The notes beneath the pieces were generated by a model, which saw only the letters and a list, made by a program, of their open reading frames with translations, was not told the DNA's origin and made no database searches. The position numbers and the translations under genes are program-made. DNA of 64,000 nucleotides from Tamarix chinensis (lineage: Eukaryota; Streptophyta; Magnoliopsida; Caryophyllales; Tamaricaceae), in assembly GCA_030549775.1 (NCBI GenBank), contig CM060177.1, positions 68,578,138-68,642,137 of the forward strand, written 5' to 3'. Positions 22,800-34,133 of the stretch are shown in pieces (position 1 is the stretch's first letter; every line of letters begins with the position of its first letter).

Positions 22800-24367
22800 C
22801 TCCTAATTCTGAATATACTGAATATGATCAATTGCTAACTTCAACTACCATCCCCAATGCGATTGGTGATGGATGGGTCCCTATTAATCTAAAGAGAAAA
22901 GCTGAGGTATGGAAAGAATATAATTGTTATGAAGATGTTCAAAAGAATTTGCATGGTGTATGTAAGCATTGTCAAGAGGTATCATATAGAGCTGAATCAA
23001 AAAATGGCACATCTAATTTTAAGAGACATTTGGCAAGTTGTTCAAAGTACAAAAATCTTGTCGGGTCCTGCATGACTACATCTCATTTTGATCAAAAAGT
23101 ATACACTCAGTTGGTTTGTGAGTCGATAATGAAACACGGGTTGCCGTTCTCACATGTTGAGTATGAAGGAGAGAGAAAAGTCCATCGGTATTTGAATCCG
23201 AATGTCAAACCGATTTGTAGAAATACCACAAAGAAAATTTGTTTGGAGAAGCATGCTGAATTTAAGGAAATTCTTAAAGCGTCTTTAAGAAAAAATTCCA
23301 GCAGGATTTGTTTAAGTTGTGATATATGGACAGCATGTACAGGACGTGGTTATCTTACTCTCACAACACATTATGTTGATGATAATTGGAAATTGAACTC
23401 TAAGGTATTGAGTTTTTGCCATTGTCCTCCTCCCCACACTGGTATAGAGATATATAATATGTTACATTCATTGATAATGGATTGGGGCATTGAAAAAAAT
23501 ATTTTTACCATGATTGTGGATAATGCATCAAATATGATCAATATGATTATGAATATGAAATCCAAGTTGCTTGGAAATTTGGTGTGTGATGGAAAATTTT
23601 TCCATATTCCTTGTTCAGCTCATATTTTAAATTTGATAGCTAAAGAATGAATGAAAACATTGAAGAATGTGTGGTGAAGGTTCGAGAAAGTGTTAAGTAT
23701 ATAGATGGATCATAAGGTAGGATAATTAAGTTTTATGAATATGTTGTGCAGTTAAACATATATGTTTCTGCAAAGTTGTGGTTGGATGTTGCAACCAGGT
23801 GGAATTCTACATATTTGATGCTAAGTAGAGGATTACATTATAGTCGTGTTTTGGACTATTATGTGTTGAATGAACCTAATTTCAAGTGGCATATTTCAAG
23901 TAGTGAGTGGATCAAGGTAAAAAAAAATTTGTGATTTGTTACAACCATTCTACGATATCACAAATTTTTTTTCTGGAACCGAATATCCGACATCCAATCT
24001 ATACTTCTTTAATGTGTGGACCATTCAAAGGTGCATAGAGAAGGCAATGTCGTGTGATGATATGGACATTAGTAGAATGGCGACTCGGATGTATGAAAAA
24101 TTTGGAAAATATTTGTCCGACTACTCTATGATTCTAGCTTTTGCTATAATTTTTGATCCACGTTACAAGTTTGACTTTGTGACATTTGCTTTCACAAAAT
24201 TATATGGAACCGATAAGGGTTTACGGATGGCAAAAGAAGTATATGCTCAACTTCTTGACTTATACAAATATAATGAGGATAATTGCCAAGTTGATTCTTG
24301 TGTTCCAAGCACATCTAATCCTATTCAAAGAGAAGTCAACACTTGTCAGAGAAACGATGACATAGGG

Positions 24368-24483
24368 GTAAACTATTATTATTAGATATTAAGTTTACTA
24401 ATATCTTTTATATCCATCCTATTATTTGTTTACTTTTGTATTATATACATAGGCTTATTTTTTGTTTGTTTCTTTTTATTTAG
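24368..24483 (+). other. Transposase intron 2
   Basis: Donor ggg|gtaaac and acceptor ttatttag|gaattt. Splicing joins NDDIG to EFDPSIFLG in phase 0 and removes the in-frame stop at about 24383. Confidence 0.7.
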
Positions 24484-24793
24484 GAATTTGACCCTTCAAT
24501 ATTTCTTGGAGCTAGCAATATTGAAAAAACCGAATTAGAGAGTTACCATGAAATTCAAAGAATGGAGCGATTGGTTAGACTTGATGTGATTTCTTATTGG
24601 AAGGATAAATCTAGTTGTTTTCTGATACTTTGTTCCATGGCAAAAGATATTCTCGCTATTCCAATCACCACAGTTGCTTCAGAGTCTACTTTCAGTATGG
24701 GTGGTAGGATATTGAACAAGTGGAGAAATTCTCTTTTGCCAAAAAATGTTGATGTTTTGGTAACAACACATAATTGGTTATTTGGATATGGAG

Positions 24794-24877
24794 GTAATTT
24801 GAATATGTAAATCCAAATATTTTATTATGGTTATGTTTTTTTTTATGAAATAACATATATTTTTGGTATTTGCATAG
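24794..24877 (+). other. Transposase intron 3
   Basis: Donor ggag|gtaatt and acceptor tttgcatag|atc. Splicing replaces the short tail ending in NLNM with DLEKEGSIVDCSEPNNEVN and a stop. Unspliced reading also terminates nearby, so this intron is likely but not proven. Confidence 0.55.
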
Positions 24878-26569
24878 ATCTTGAAAAAGAAGGCTCCATT
24901 GTAGACTGTTCCGAACCAAACAACGAGGTTAATTGAAGAGTTGGAGGTAATTTTTTACGCTACAATATTTTTACTAAGCCGGTTCCTTACTTTTGTTGCT
25001 GAGTTGATTATTGCATGTCCCCAAGTCACTCAATCAAGTCTGCATATGAGCTTGGCAACTCTCTCTTTTATGTCGTCTAAAGTGCTGAAATGGTTGCTTC
25101 TTGGCTGACTATGCAACGTCTTGATTTTTGAATTTTGTGGCTGGAATTTTCGATCACTTTATATGCTGATCTTGATGGATGGTGTGATTTTTTGTTGGCT
25201 GGGTCACGAGCCATGTTGGGCTGCCTTAAGCCATGAGAAAGGAGGATGGCTTGATTGGCTTCATGTATGGCTTGCATGGCTTGACCCTCTAGTTAATTAT
25301 CTTAGTCTAAGTTAGGAGTGAAACACCAGTTGCACAACACGTTTGAAAGCTGAGACAAGAAAATGAAAATGAAATTTAAGTCTAAATTTTGATTTTCTAG
25401 TCAAATTGATTGCTATTTCATAAATTATGTGAAAATGAAAACTCAGGACTACCTTTATGGGAGGCAGGGAATAATATATATGGCCCAAGGCACCCTCCTC
25501 TCTTACAAGTTACAATGTGCTTGCTCCAAAATTTCACCATCTCTGTCGGATGAAATCAGGTGTCATTTTGTGTTTGTTTCTGAGCCATTCCGGAAATGGA
25601 TATGATGTTGGAACTGGTTCTAATTTTATAGCCATTTTCTTCCCAGAAATGAGAGTCCTTTACCTGATCCCCAAAATTGAAGTTGATGATCTTCGAGGTG
25701 GCGAGCAACATGGAGGAGGGAAGTAGGTTGGGGTCAACACACGGGAGAGAAAGGAGAAACAAGAGAAAGAGAAAAGAACAAGGAAAAAAGGGCCAGTTGT
25801 TTTTTTTTGTTAAATTAGAATATGTGTGTTCAGGATAAATTGAAAATCCTTAATTGATATATATATTTTTTATTTTTGCTATTTCCTTTTGTTCCCATTT
25901 CCTCATTTTCTGAAATATTGTATATATCTTATTGATATAAAACTGTTTACTCAATATAGGTATGTGCATAGCACATATTGTAAACTGTTGAAAATATAAT
26001 TTTCGGTTATGCATTTATGTAGGGGGAGAGAGACCAAGGTAGTTGCCAATGCAAGCCTTGAATAATCACCTGCCAGGCTGCCACTACCCAAAGTCAATAA
26101 ATTAATGTTAGGAGAGTTAATGCATTTGTGTGTATGCAAGATAGAGAGGGAGAATGAGTTTGGTGTAAATTGTGTATATCAAGTGGATGCTTATATTTTG
26201 ATATCCAAGCTTATGTATTGATATTTTGATATCCAAGCTTATATGGTGTCTTTTAAAGCTTTTATATTTGTAACTTGAATTTTAAGTGTTGAATGTATTT
26301 ACAATATTATTATATTATGATACTATATGAGAATGGATTAATATTTAAATGACATAATAGAATTGTTCCTTTTTCCTCTACTTTTATTTCTATATTTCAA
26401 TATTAGAATCGATAGATATTTTACTTGTATATACATAATCAGTGATATATACTTTAAAAAAGTATATTGTTTCTAGATTTTGATGTAAGTAAGTGTTACA
26501 CATATATATTATTTTATATTTTATGAAGTTTTAAAAAATTAGAGTAATGGGTTAATATTAATTTTCGAG

Positions 26570-26861
26570 TAGTATCGGATCGAATCTTTATAAATTTATA
26601 ATTTTTCGAATAATTTCGGATTTCGGATAAATAATGGATCGGGTCAGGTCGGCTATATCGGGTTTCGGGTAAGCAGCAGGTCGGGTCGGGTTAATTATGG
26701 GCTTATGATTTCTCAGGTTATATCGGATATCGGATATGTATCGGATCGGATCGGATAAGTTTCGAGTTCTTAATTATTCGGATAAAATCGGATCGGATTT
26801 CGGACGGATCGAGTCGGTATTCGTCGGATTTTTCGAGTCGGGTCATCTTTTGCCGGCTCTA
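26570..26861 (+). repeat. hAT-1 right subterminal repeat array
   Basis: Words such as ATCGGATCG, CGGGTCGGGT, TCGGATAA and TTTCGGAT recur to the end. They repeat the composition of the left array and are shared, in reverse complement, with 42952-43260. Confidence 0.75.
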
Positions 26862-26869
26862 TCGGTGAT
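26862..26869 (+). repeat. hAT-1 target site duplication, right copy
   Basis: TCGGTGAT, identical to 17993-18000. Confidence 0.9.
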
Positions 26870-27640
26870 CACTGGAAACTGATAAAAACAAGCTGACTGA
26901 GGCTTAACCCGACGTCCTCCTGAACCCCACCACCGTGAACAAAAAATGAAGAATGATAATAGCACCTGGGTTTTATGGAAACCAAAACTAAAAAAATATA
27001 GATGATTGATATTAAAAAAATTTATCATATTATTAAATTTTTATATAAAAAAATAATTTTTTTAATTAAATTCTATTTTTTATTTTGTCTCTCACTTTTT
27101 TAATTACATATATGTTAAATAATTATTACCTTTCAATAAATAATGTAAGTGTAATTTTAATATTATTTTTATTATTTTTTTAGAAAGTATATAAATTGAT
27201 ATAATAATATTTATTTATATAGAGTGAGTACTTTAAATCATTCTATCCTTGAGATTCTCAATAAGGTTTAGGGAAGTTAGGAGCAAACTTAAAAAAAACA
27301 TAAATTTATTATGATGGAAAGAGGCTAGCGAATAGAAAAAAATATAAATAAATAAATAATAGGGTAAGAAATATGTAGTTGATGTGCTTTTCACAATTTA
27401 TAGGGTCATAAAACCAGGTTATTCACCCTTTTGGCCACCTATTTTTAATGTGCATGGTGACCTAACTTACATAAAATTTAAGCAATAATTGATGCTTCAA
27501 CATTATATATTTTTTGTAGGAAAAATTTATTTGTGATCAGAATAAATTAAATTTATTTGGTCTTAAAAAAATACACAAATTTCTCCATAAATAGAACCTT
27601 ATTTTTCCTATTTTTATATCTCACAAATTTATATGAATAC

Positions 27641-27672
<32 letters not shown>

Positions 27673-27674
27673 GT

Positions 27675-27714
<40 letters not shown>

Positions 27715-27870
27715 GTACACACACACATATATATATATATAGAAAAATAGAAAATATTCGATGAAAACTAATTCTCTTATAGAAAACTAAAAACTAGCAC
27801 TATCAATTTAAAAAATTACTCATAATAGGTGGTAAAAACTATTTTTACTATTGAAAGTAGATCAAGAAAC
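26870..27870. other. AT-rich flank, no gene recognised
   Basis: The first 100 bp continue the sequence that lay upstream of the methyltransferase gene before the hAT inserted. The rest is A/T-rich without a convincing frame. Confidence 0.5.
27636..27741 (+). repeat. Compound (CATA)(TA)(CA)(TA) microsatellite
   Basis: Alternating cata, tata and cacaca blocks, repeated twice with gtacacac at each junction. Confidence 0.9.
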
Positions 27871-27875
27871 TATAG
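27871..27875 (+). repeat. Target duplication TATAG of the 27.9-31.7 kb element, left copy
   Basis: TATAG recurs at 31665-31669 right after the other LTR end. Confidence 0.75.
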
Positions 27876-28251
27876 TGTTGGTGATTTATAAATCAAGGGG
27901 TTCTTAAAGAATTAAGGGTTGTCAAGTATCTAAAAAGTGCCGAAGAAAAAATTTGGAGCATAAAGGAGAGAGAAAAGTGATAAAGTTGTATTATGAAGTT
28001 TGGATCTTGAAAATAGGTACAAGACCTTATATATATAGGAGTAGAACAAGGGACGAGGAAGAGGGAAAAATGATATGTGCTTGAGGATAATGAACTTCCT
28101 CTCTATCACGTAGGAGACCGGCTTAGTATGGAAGTAGTAAAGCTATTGTTGCATAGTCTGAAAGAGATATGAGTTTTTCCAGAAGTAGTTGGGTTGCCCT
28201 TTGGCCAACACTCTACGGGCCCAGTAATACTAGTTTGGGAAAGACATATCA
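27876..28251 (-). repeat. 3' LTR of the 27.9-31.7 kb element
   Basis: Starts TGTTGGTGATTTATAAATC and ends AAGACATATCA. It matches 31275-31664 in order: aggggttcttaa.gaatta, taggagtagaacaaggga, ctagtttgggaaagac. A minus-strand TATATATA sits at 28027-28038. The minus-strand sequence just inside (agaaagtga) is purine-rich, as a polypurine tract would be. Confidence 0.75.
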
Positions 28252-28421
28252 TCACTTTCTTAAAAAATTCATCTATTAAGTTGGTCATTCTTATAGGGTA
28301 ACACAAGCTAAACTTTAGTTAAGTTGCTGACGGCCAAACGCATCAGTTATTTCTCTTATATAGATATGCTAGGCTTTAATTACATTGTTGAAAGTCCAAA
28401 CCATACATTTAAAAGAAGTAA

Positions 28422-28610
28422 AAAGACCATCAGACAATTATAAATAAAGTTATACAAAAGCTTATCGGTCGGTTACAAAGAAAGTTACGCAAAAAGATCA
28501 TCAGTCACCTACAAATAAAAAGGTCCTTTGTCACTTACAAAGAAAAAGATGGTTGGTTACTTACAAATAAAAAGGATTGTCTATCATTTACATATGCACT
28601 ATTAGGTATT
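28422..28610 (+). repeat. Short tandem repeat, about 26-bp unit
   Basis: Units such as aaggtcctttgtcacttaca recur six times with changes (longer 35-bp forms first, 26-bp forms later), each containing tca/gtta.ttacaaataaa or ttacaaagaaa. Confidence 0.6.
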
Positions 28611-29569
28611 ATAAAATCAACTCTTTTCCATAAAGTTAATTGGTGGGTTTTTAGGGGAAAAATAAAACTACACCGATCTTAGCTTTTATTAAATTCAAAT
28701 TTTGAATTTCAGTAAAATATAAAAGTGTAACACATGAAGCTTATTGAATAAACCTTATTTTCCTATGCACATATGTTTAATGAAGAATAATCCTTTAAAT
28801 AAGAGCCACACAATATGCCTTTATTATAAAAGGAACATGTTCCTAAGTCATTAAAGAACATTCATTATGATGTTGCTAGTTTATGTAAGAAAAGACGAGA
28901 ATCATGACTCGATTTTATGTTTTTTCTTCATCAAATGTGAGATTATGGAGAGAATTTTGTTAGTAATGAATGCAAATACTTCATATTCCAAGTAAAAAAA
29001 TGAGGTGCCTTTAATTGTCCCATATCATTATATATATATATACCCTACCCCACTAACTCTTTTTTTTCCCCTTCCATCTTCTGTGATTACTATTCTCCAT
29101 CTTACATTAATGTTTGTTCTATATCTTCTAGCCTAAAATCTTAATATTTTCATTACCATATTGTGTTAGGGAACTACCAAACCACTAGCATCTCCGTCTA
29201 TCGATATCATTACAACTCTTCCTACTATCACCATCAACAATGGTATTTAACATCACGAGCTCCCTATTGATAATCACACTTTTAGAGTTTATGTCCTTGC
29301 CGCAATAGCCACTAATATTTCTAAATATATTATTAAATCCCCTACTCTTCATAAGGATCTTTTTTCTCAAACAACTTGTTAACTCTTCCATTTATTTTGA
29401 TTCCCAATATCCAAGCACATCCACTACACCTTCAATTTCTCTTTTGCCTTTTTCATCTTTGACGAATCCCTTTGGTAATGAAGCCCTCCATCCCTTCACC
29501 TCTTTCTAATCCTTCCCTTTTTTCAATAATGTTAAACCTTCCTTATCTGACTCAAACACTCTTCTTTTG

Positions 29570-29790
29570 AGAGCATTAATAAAGCTCAACTTGAGAATTG
29601 TCAAATGATATACTATATTCCTTCTTCCCTTACCTTAATAATATCAACCCCTTTTAACAAATCTAATAGCCTATCGGACAGGCTTATAACCTTATATGCA
29701 AAGGTGCTTTATCCTGGTATTTGTTTTCCTTTACATCCATTTATAAAGGAATTTCTCCAAACCTATTATCTTATCCCTAATCAGTTCTGA
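29570..29790 (+). pseudogene. Transposase_28-like fragment
   Basis: The plus strand reads INKAQLENCQMIYYIPSSLT, LIISTPFNKSNSL, LITLYAKVLYPGICFPLHPF and IKEFLQTYYLIPNQF. This is the same pattern as the minus-strand remnant at 6486-6710 (TKTQLEQFCIRYYIPYLLTL..) and fits the plant 'putative gypsy type transposon' family: ..IP..l.l..P......p...tLy...l..G...PLhPFI..fL..y.l.P.Q. The fragment ends abruptly at the junction with another element's LTR (29788). Function of these proteins is not known; they are carried by plant transposable elements. Confidence 0.45.
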
Positions 29791-30490
29791 TGTGGTTTTA
29801 TCAAAGTAAACAGAAGGTTGGATCAAATATTATGTGAGAAACTATCACCCATGAAATAATTCAAAAGAAATGAAGTAATTTTCTGGATTATAGGTGAAGA
29901 AATTGATTAATCAAGTAGGAAGGTTGATTGAGGAAGGTTGAATCCCAGATTTTCCTTACTCAATGTTGACCCAAAAGATAGGATAGACTTTAGCTAAGTT
30001 TTTTCAAAGTTTTATAAAATATTCTTATTCACTCTGCATACATTTCATGCGCACAAATGCTTTATATAGGGAAGGAGATAGTCGGTGGTTAGCTAGCCTA
30101 AACCAGCCGAGTATTTCCTCTTAATATAGCCCATTTTATCATGGTTGAATTAAGCCCATATAAACCTTAATCCAAAGTATAATATCATTGGTTAAATGAT
30201 ACTAAGGATTAATATTACAAAGCTATACAATTGACTAAGATACATACATGAAATTATATCAATACCCTAACTTACATAAAATACATTTAGGGTTAGGGTT
30301 TACAACAAGTTAATACAAATAATGAATATCATCACTATATCTTATTGTTGTAATGTATCATCCCATGTATGTCATAGTCTCGTATACTATGAATACTTGT
30401 ACACATTAAAGTGTATGAACATCTTCTTCTTGCAAATATGTGGCATACCTACAAGAATAACTTGAATGTTTTTGAATATCAAGAATATTT
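29788..30490 (-). repeat. Partial LTR of the 32.8-38.1 kb family, nested
   Basis: The reverse complement matches most of the LTR at 37194-38059, from ttaaatattcttgat and ttcaag.tattcttgtaggt through the ttaattcaaccatgat and agccgag words to the end ccacatca. The first 100-130 bp of the LTR are missing, replaced by gag coding sequence from a different element. Confidence 0.8.
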
Positions 30491-31200
30491 AATTCTACTT
30501 TAAGTTTTTTAAACCATCTCAACACTACTCCTTTTAAAGCACCAAGGAATGGCTTGCATAAGGTCTCACCTAGTGCCCTAGATACCAACATAATATTCCC
30601 AAACACATTCAAATACTCCTCTTGATTTTTGAAACTATTAAATGGTTAAAATGTTAGAATTCTTCTTTTTTGTGTTAGACTTTCATATATGTTTTTTTTT
30701 GTTTGTGATGGGTTTCTACCCAAACGACCATCATGTTCTATATTTTCTTCATCATCTCTACTATTCTGATAAGAATTATATCTTTGAATTTCTTATTTGT
30801 CTATGGTATCCAAACTAACAACATCATGTCTTCTTGGGCTCAAATGCCATTCCCTCTTACCTCATCTAAGAAGCCTTAAAGACTCTTGCCATCTACCACT
30901 CCTAATCTTAGTATCTTCCATCAACTTTACTTCCTCCTCCTGAATGGCTGTGCTATGCATTCCAGTCTTTGGCTCCCCTTTTAGATGGTCTAGAGCCTCC
31001 AATATAGTTTCTTATGGAGTAGATTGCTAAGGCATATCATATTACTACTAATCTATAAAGTGTGACAGCTAGCCAAGGGTTTGTGCTAAAGGGGATATCA
31101 TGTCCAAGACCATTTCTTGAATAGATGCTTATAGCTCAACATTATTAGCTTATAGTTGAGAGATAGTAAATAAATTCTCCTCCTTAGAAGGGCTCACTAG
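30490..31200 (-). pseudogene. Ty3/gypsy gag N-terminal remnant
   Basis: The minus strand gives EYLNVFGNIMLVS and LGALKGVVLRWFKKLKVELN, the typical gag pattern of plant gypsy elements (HL..f...m......d...c..F...L.g.a..Wf..L). Upstream pieces with stops (QRYNSYQNSRDDEENIEHDG, in altered form) also fit a gag leader. It reads from the right LTR inward and runs directly into the foreign LTR fragment at 30490. Gag would package element RNA; this copy is broken. Confidence 0.65.
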
Positions 31201-31274
31201 TACTAGGATCAAATCAAATAGAAGGTTGTAGGGGTGTCATAGATTTCTATAAGGATCCCATAGATTGCACCTAC

Positions 31275-31664
31275 TGTTGTTGATAATATATAAACCTAGG
31301 GGTTCTTAAGGAATTAATGAAGTGTTAAATAATTAAATGGTGCCGAGGGGAAAAATCAAAGGAGATAGGAGAGAGATAAAGTGAGTCAGTTATATTAAAA
31401 ATTTTGGATCCTCATAATGGGTACAAGATCCATATATTTAGGAGTAGAACAAGGGAGAAGTAAGAAGAAAAAAATATTATGTGTTGAGGACACCGAACTA
31501 ACCTTGTGCTATGTAGAAGAACAACCCAACATGGGACCGGTAAGATAATCTAGGACTAGTATGAAGGAGAGATGATTGTGCTATAAAGATTTTAGGTTGA
31601 CCTTCATCTTTTAGGTCGACACTCCAAAAACCCGGTGATATTAGTTTAGGAAAGACCTATATCA
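31275..31664 (-). repeat. 5' LTR of the 27.9-31.7 kb element
   Basis: Starts TGTTGTTGATAATATATAAA and ends GACCTATATCA, 390 bp, against 376 bp for the left LTR. Minus-strand sequence immediately after it (gtaggtgcaatctatggg) should hold the primer site, but I could not match it to a tRNA. Confidence 0.75.
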
Positions 31665-31669
31665 TATAG
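31665..31669 (+). repeat. Target duplication TATAG, right copy
   Basis: Same five bases as 27871-27875. Confidence 0.75.
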
Positions 31670-32838
31670 TATTTGAGTGTTAGGAAAAGATAGTGCTATT
31701 TTTGTAAATATAGCGAGCTTATGTTTCAAGTTTGGAAAATACATACAATAGTTGGTGGGAACTACTCTTATCGAGTGAAGGAAACAACTATAAGTCTATC
31801 AGAAAGCTATAACATTTGAGTGTTAGAAACAAAAATGGTAGTAGTTTTTTTAAATAAATATTATGTATTTATGTTTCAGATTTAGAAACTACCGAGGAAA
31901 CTACTATAAGTTTTTTAGTGATGGGGAAAAATAGTGATACCTTTTTTCTATTATAAATATTATATATTTATGTTTCAAGTTAGAAAACTACACATAATAG
32001 GCGATAGAAACTACCACGTTAGGTGGTAGAAACTAGTATAAATAACTTAAAAAACTAGAGTGGTTTTTACTTCTTAGTATAAATAGTGGTTATCATTAGA
32101 TATGTTTGGTATGTCTATGTATGTACATATTCCTCTCTCTCTCTCTCTCTCTCTCTCATTCCAACTAGTAAAAATAAAGTATCTATTATAATTATTACTA
32201 AATATATAACTAATATTACTATAATTGCTAGCTACAATAATTTGTATTAATATTTACTAATACTAACTAACATTACTACTACTACAACCATGACTAAAAA
32301 TTTTAATTATTAATATTGTTATTATTTTTGTTGTTGTTTCTAATATTTTGGTTTTTGTTTTTTTTATTGTTGGTGTTTCTTTTAATGTATTTATTATTAT
32401 TATTATTAATTAATATTGTTATAATTTTTCCTCTTCATGTTTGTTAATTTATTATTTCCACTACTTTTACTACTGTAATTTATTATCATTATTGTTCCTA
32501 TTTAGTATTATTTAACAACTACTATTATTATTTTTATTTCCATTATTATTATACGTTAGTAAATTGTTTTTACCACTTTTAAAATAGAATGAAACAACCA
32601 CACAATTAATGGCAAAGACATAATGTAAACAAATCTAATGTAACATCAACCCCAATTTCATTCACATCAAATAAACAAAGTTCTAAATCCTAGAGTATTG
32701 TCTAATATAGGAGGTTAAGATAGTTCTCAAATAAGTTCAAATATTTTTGACTACTACGCTCCCTAAATGCATATATTAATTTCTAACCACAAGGTGAACA
32801 ATTGATACTCAATATTTTCTGCTAACAACACATATATT
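31670..32838. other. Repeat-rich spacer without genes
   Basis: From 31670 to 32060 about three degenerate units share ttgagtgttag.aaa, ttatgtttcaagtt.gaaac and actactataa words; the same words also precede the element at 27780-27870, so the LTR element inserted into this repeat. A (CT)n tract lies at 32132-32157. From 32250 to 32600 there is a mixed ATT/ATTT-rich stretch. Confidence 0.5.
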
Positions 32839-33705
32839 TGATGCAGGAGCATACATTGAACATAATGATTATCATATTCATTCTAATCCTCAAGGTAAGG
32901 AATATGATTTAGCTTTGTTAATGTTGGAGCCTATCATGTTAAATACTCTTGATAATTCTTATATGCTTGACATTGAAAAATAATTCAAGTTATTCTTGTA
33001 GGTATGTTACACATTTGCAAGAAGATGAGGTTCATACACATTGATGTGTACAAATATTCCAAGGAATTCAAGGATATGACATACATGGGATGATAAATTA
33101 CAACAAGAGATAGAGTGATGATATTCATTAATTGTATAAACTTGTTTTAAACCCTAACCCTAAGTATATTTTATGTAAGTTAGGGTATGGCTATAATTGC
33201 ATGTATGTATCTTAGTCAATTGTATACCTTTGTAATATTAATACTTATTATCATTTAACCAATGATATTATGATTTGGATTAAGTTTAATATGAACTTAA
33301 TTCAACCATGATTAATGGGCTGAATTAAGGGACTAAACTCGGCTGGTTTAAGCTAGTCACTATCGAGCTTATTCTTTCTTATATATAACCTTTTGTGCGC
33401 CGCATTGTATGCAGATTATTGAATGAGAATTTTAATCAAACTTTAAACAAGAGAGCTAAAGTCTAATCCTCCCTTTTGGATCTACATTGAGCAAGGAAGA
33501 TCTGGGATAATCCTTCCTCAATACTATCTTGAAGTCGACACATTTGAACACCTTCAAATCTGCTGAATCACCTTCATCTTGTAACATCACGTTCTTCGTC
33601 TATAATTCACAAAATCACTTCATTATTTTTGCATTAGATCATGGGTGAAAGCTTATACTACAAATGTTTATCCAACATTCCATTACTTTGATAAAAACCA
33701 CATCA
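32839..33705 (+). repeat. 5' LTR of the 32.8-38.1 kb gypsy element
   Basis: Begins TGATGCAGGAGCATACATTG. A TATA box (TTATATATAACC, about 33379-33390) precedes gtgcgccgcattgtatgcag, a likely transcription start zone. Its ends and length match the 3' LTR. Confidence 0.9.
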
Positions 33706-33708
33706 TTT

Positions 33709-33721
33709 TTGGTATCAAAGC
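33709..33721 (+). promoter_or_regulatory. Primer binding site, initiator-Met tRNA type
   Basis: TTGGTATCAAAGC differs by one base from the usual plant element site TGGTATCAGAGC, complementary to the 3' end of initiator methionine tRNA. It starts three bases after the 5' LTR. Confidence 0.85.
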
Positions 33722-34133
33722 TTCATTTGTTCGAAGCCGATACAACCAGTGATTTTGACCGACCTGAAATCGTCTTATGTTTTTTCACCAAGAACTCCAT
33801 GGCTACTCCACCATTTATTTTAATTCTTGATTCTTGATGAACTTATTTAATTTATCTTGAGGTTTTTGCTTGAATTTCCTGTAATCTTGCAACGATCTTG
33901 TTGCATTTTCCCTCAACGTTCCACATAAAATACCAACAGAGTTCAAATTTCAGCAGCACCAGTTTGGTTCGTCTGTTTGCAACAATCATGTGTGTCTCTG
34001 AAGCACTTTATTTCTACTTTATTCTACTCTATATTAGTGTGTGATCAAGTGTACAAAAACCCCCTTCAATTTCTCTTCGTGCAAGCAAGCAAAGAAGCCT
34101 CAAAGTGTTCGACATCCCTGGACAATTTCCAAT

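Larger units (their letters stand above)
22620..24936 (+). pseudogene. hAT transposase gene, four exons, three visible lesions
   Basis: Exon 1 is 22620-22695 (starts MEENFRTPQQEEHF); intron 22696-22799 (gtattaat..ttgcag); exon 2 from 22800 to 24367; intron 24368-24483; exon 3 24484-24793; intron 24794-24877; exon 4 24878-24936 ending with TGA. All three junctions keep frame. A BED-type zinc finger (VCKHCQEVS, then FKRHLASC) lies near the N-terminus, the RNase H-like core holds LSCDIWTA and TMIVDNASNM, and the hAT dimerisation block is LAIPITTVASESTFSMGGRI. Lesions: a one-base loss near 23648 (stop, then reading resumes in another frame), a TAA at about 23717-23719, and a slip in the A9 run near 23920-23928. 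The protein would bind the ends and cut and paste the element. Family: Ac-like hAT; apart from these lesions it is complete. Confidence 0.88.
18001..26861 (+). mobile_element. hAT DNA transposon, 8.86 kb, near-autonomous (copy 1)
   Basis: The element starts TAGAGCTGGCAATCGG and ends TTTTGCCGGCTCTA; the ends are inverted repeats (TAGAGCTGGCAA against TAGAGCCGGCAA). Perfect 8-bp duplications TCGGTGAT flank it, diagnostic of hAT-type integration. Both subterminal zones are packed with CGG-type words. A zinc-finger BED/hAT transposase gene lies at 22620-24936 in the same direction, preceded by about 4.6 kb of noncoding DNA that includes simple repeats and a pyrimidine-rich leader (about 21480-22020). 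A second, deleted and inverted copy lies at 42952-47735. The element sits 868 bp upstream of the methyltransferase start codon. Confidence 0.92.
27876..31664 (-). mobile_element. Small LTR retrotransposon, minus strand, chimeric interior
   Basis: Two related LTRs (27876-28251 and 31275-31664) in direct orientation end in TG..CA and are flanked by the 5-bp repeat TATAG. Remains of a gag gene read away from the right LTR on the minus strand, which sets the orientation. The interior (about 3 kb) has no protease, RT or integrase. It contains a gag remnant, a piece of another element's LTR and a plus-strand Transposase_28-like fragment. The element is therefore non-autonomous or heavily rearranged. 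Confidence 0.75.

Noticed and set aside
27557..27742. Open frames of alternating Tyr-Ile and Thr-His (also 17319-17519, 63513-63791)
   Set aside because: Translations of TA/CA dinucleotide repeats.
28422..28610. Possible CRISPR-like array
   Set aside because: Units are adjacent and diverged with no unique spacers, and the setting is a plant retroelement.
29185..29391. Minus-strand open frame of 68 residues
   Set aside because: No family resemblance; lies opposite the plus-strand Transposase_28-like region.
33709..33721. tRNA-like sequence
   Set aside because: Only the 13-base primer site complementary to a tRNA end; no cloverleaf surrounds it.
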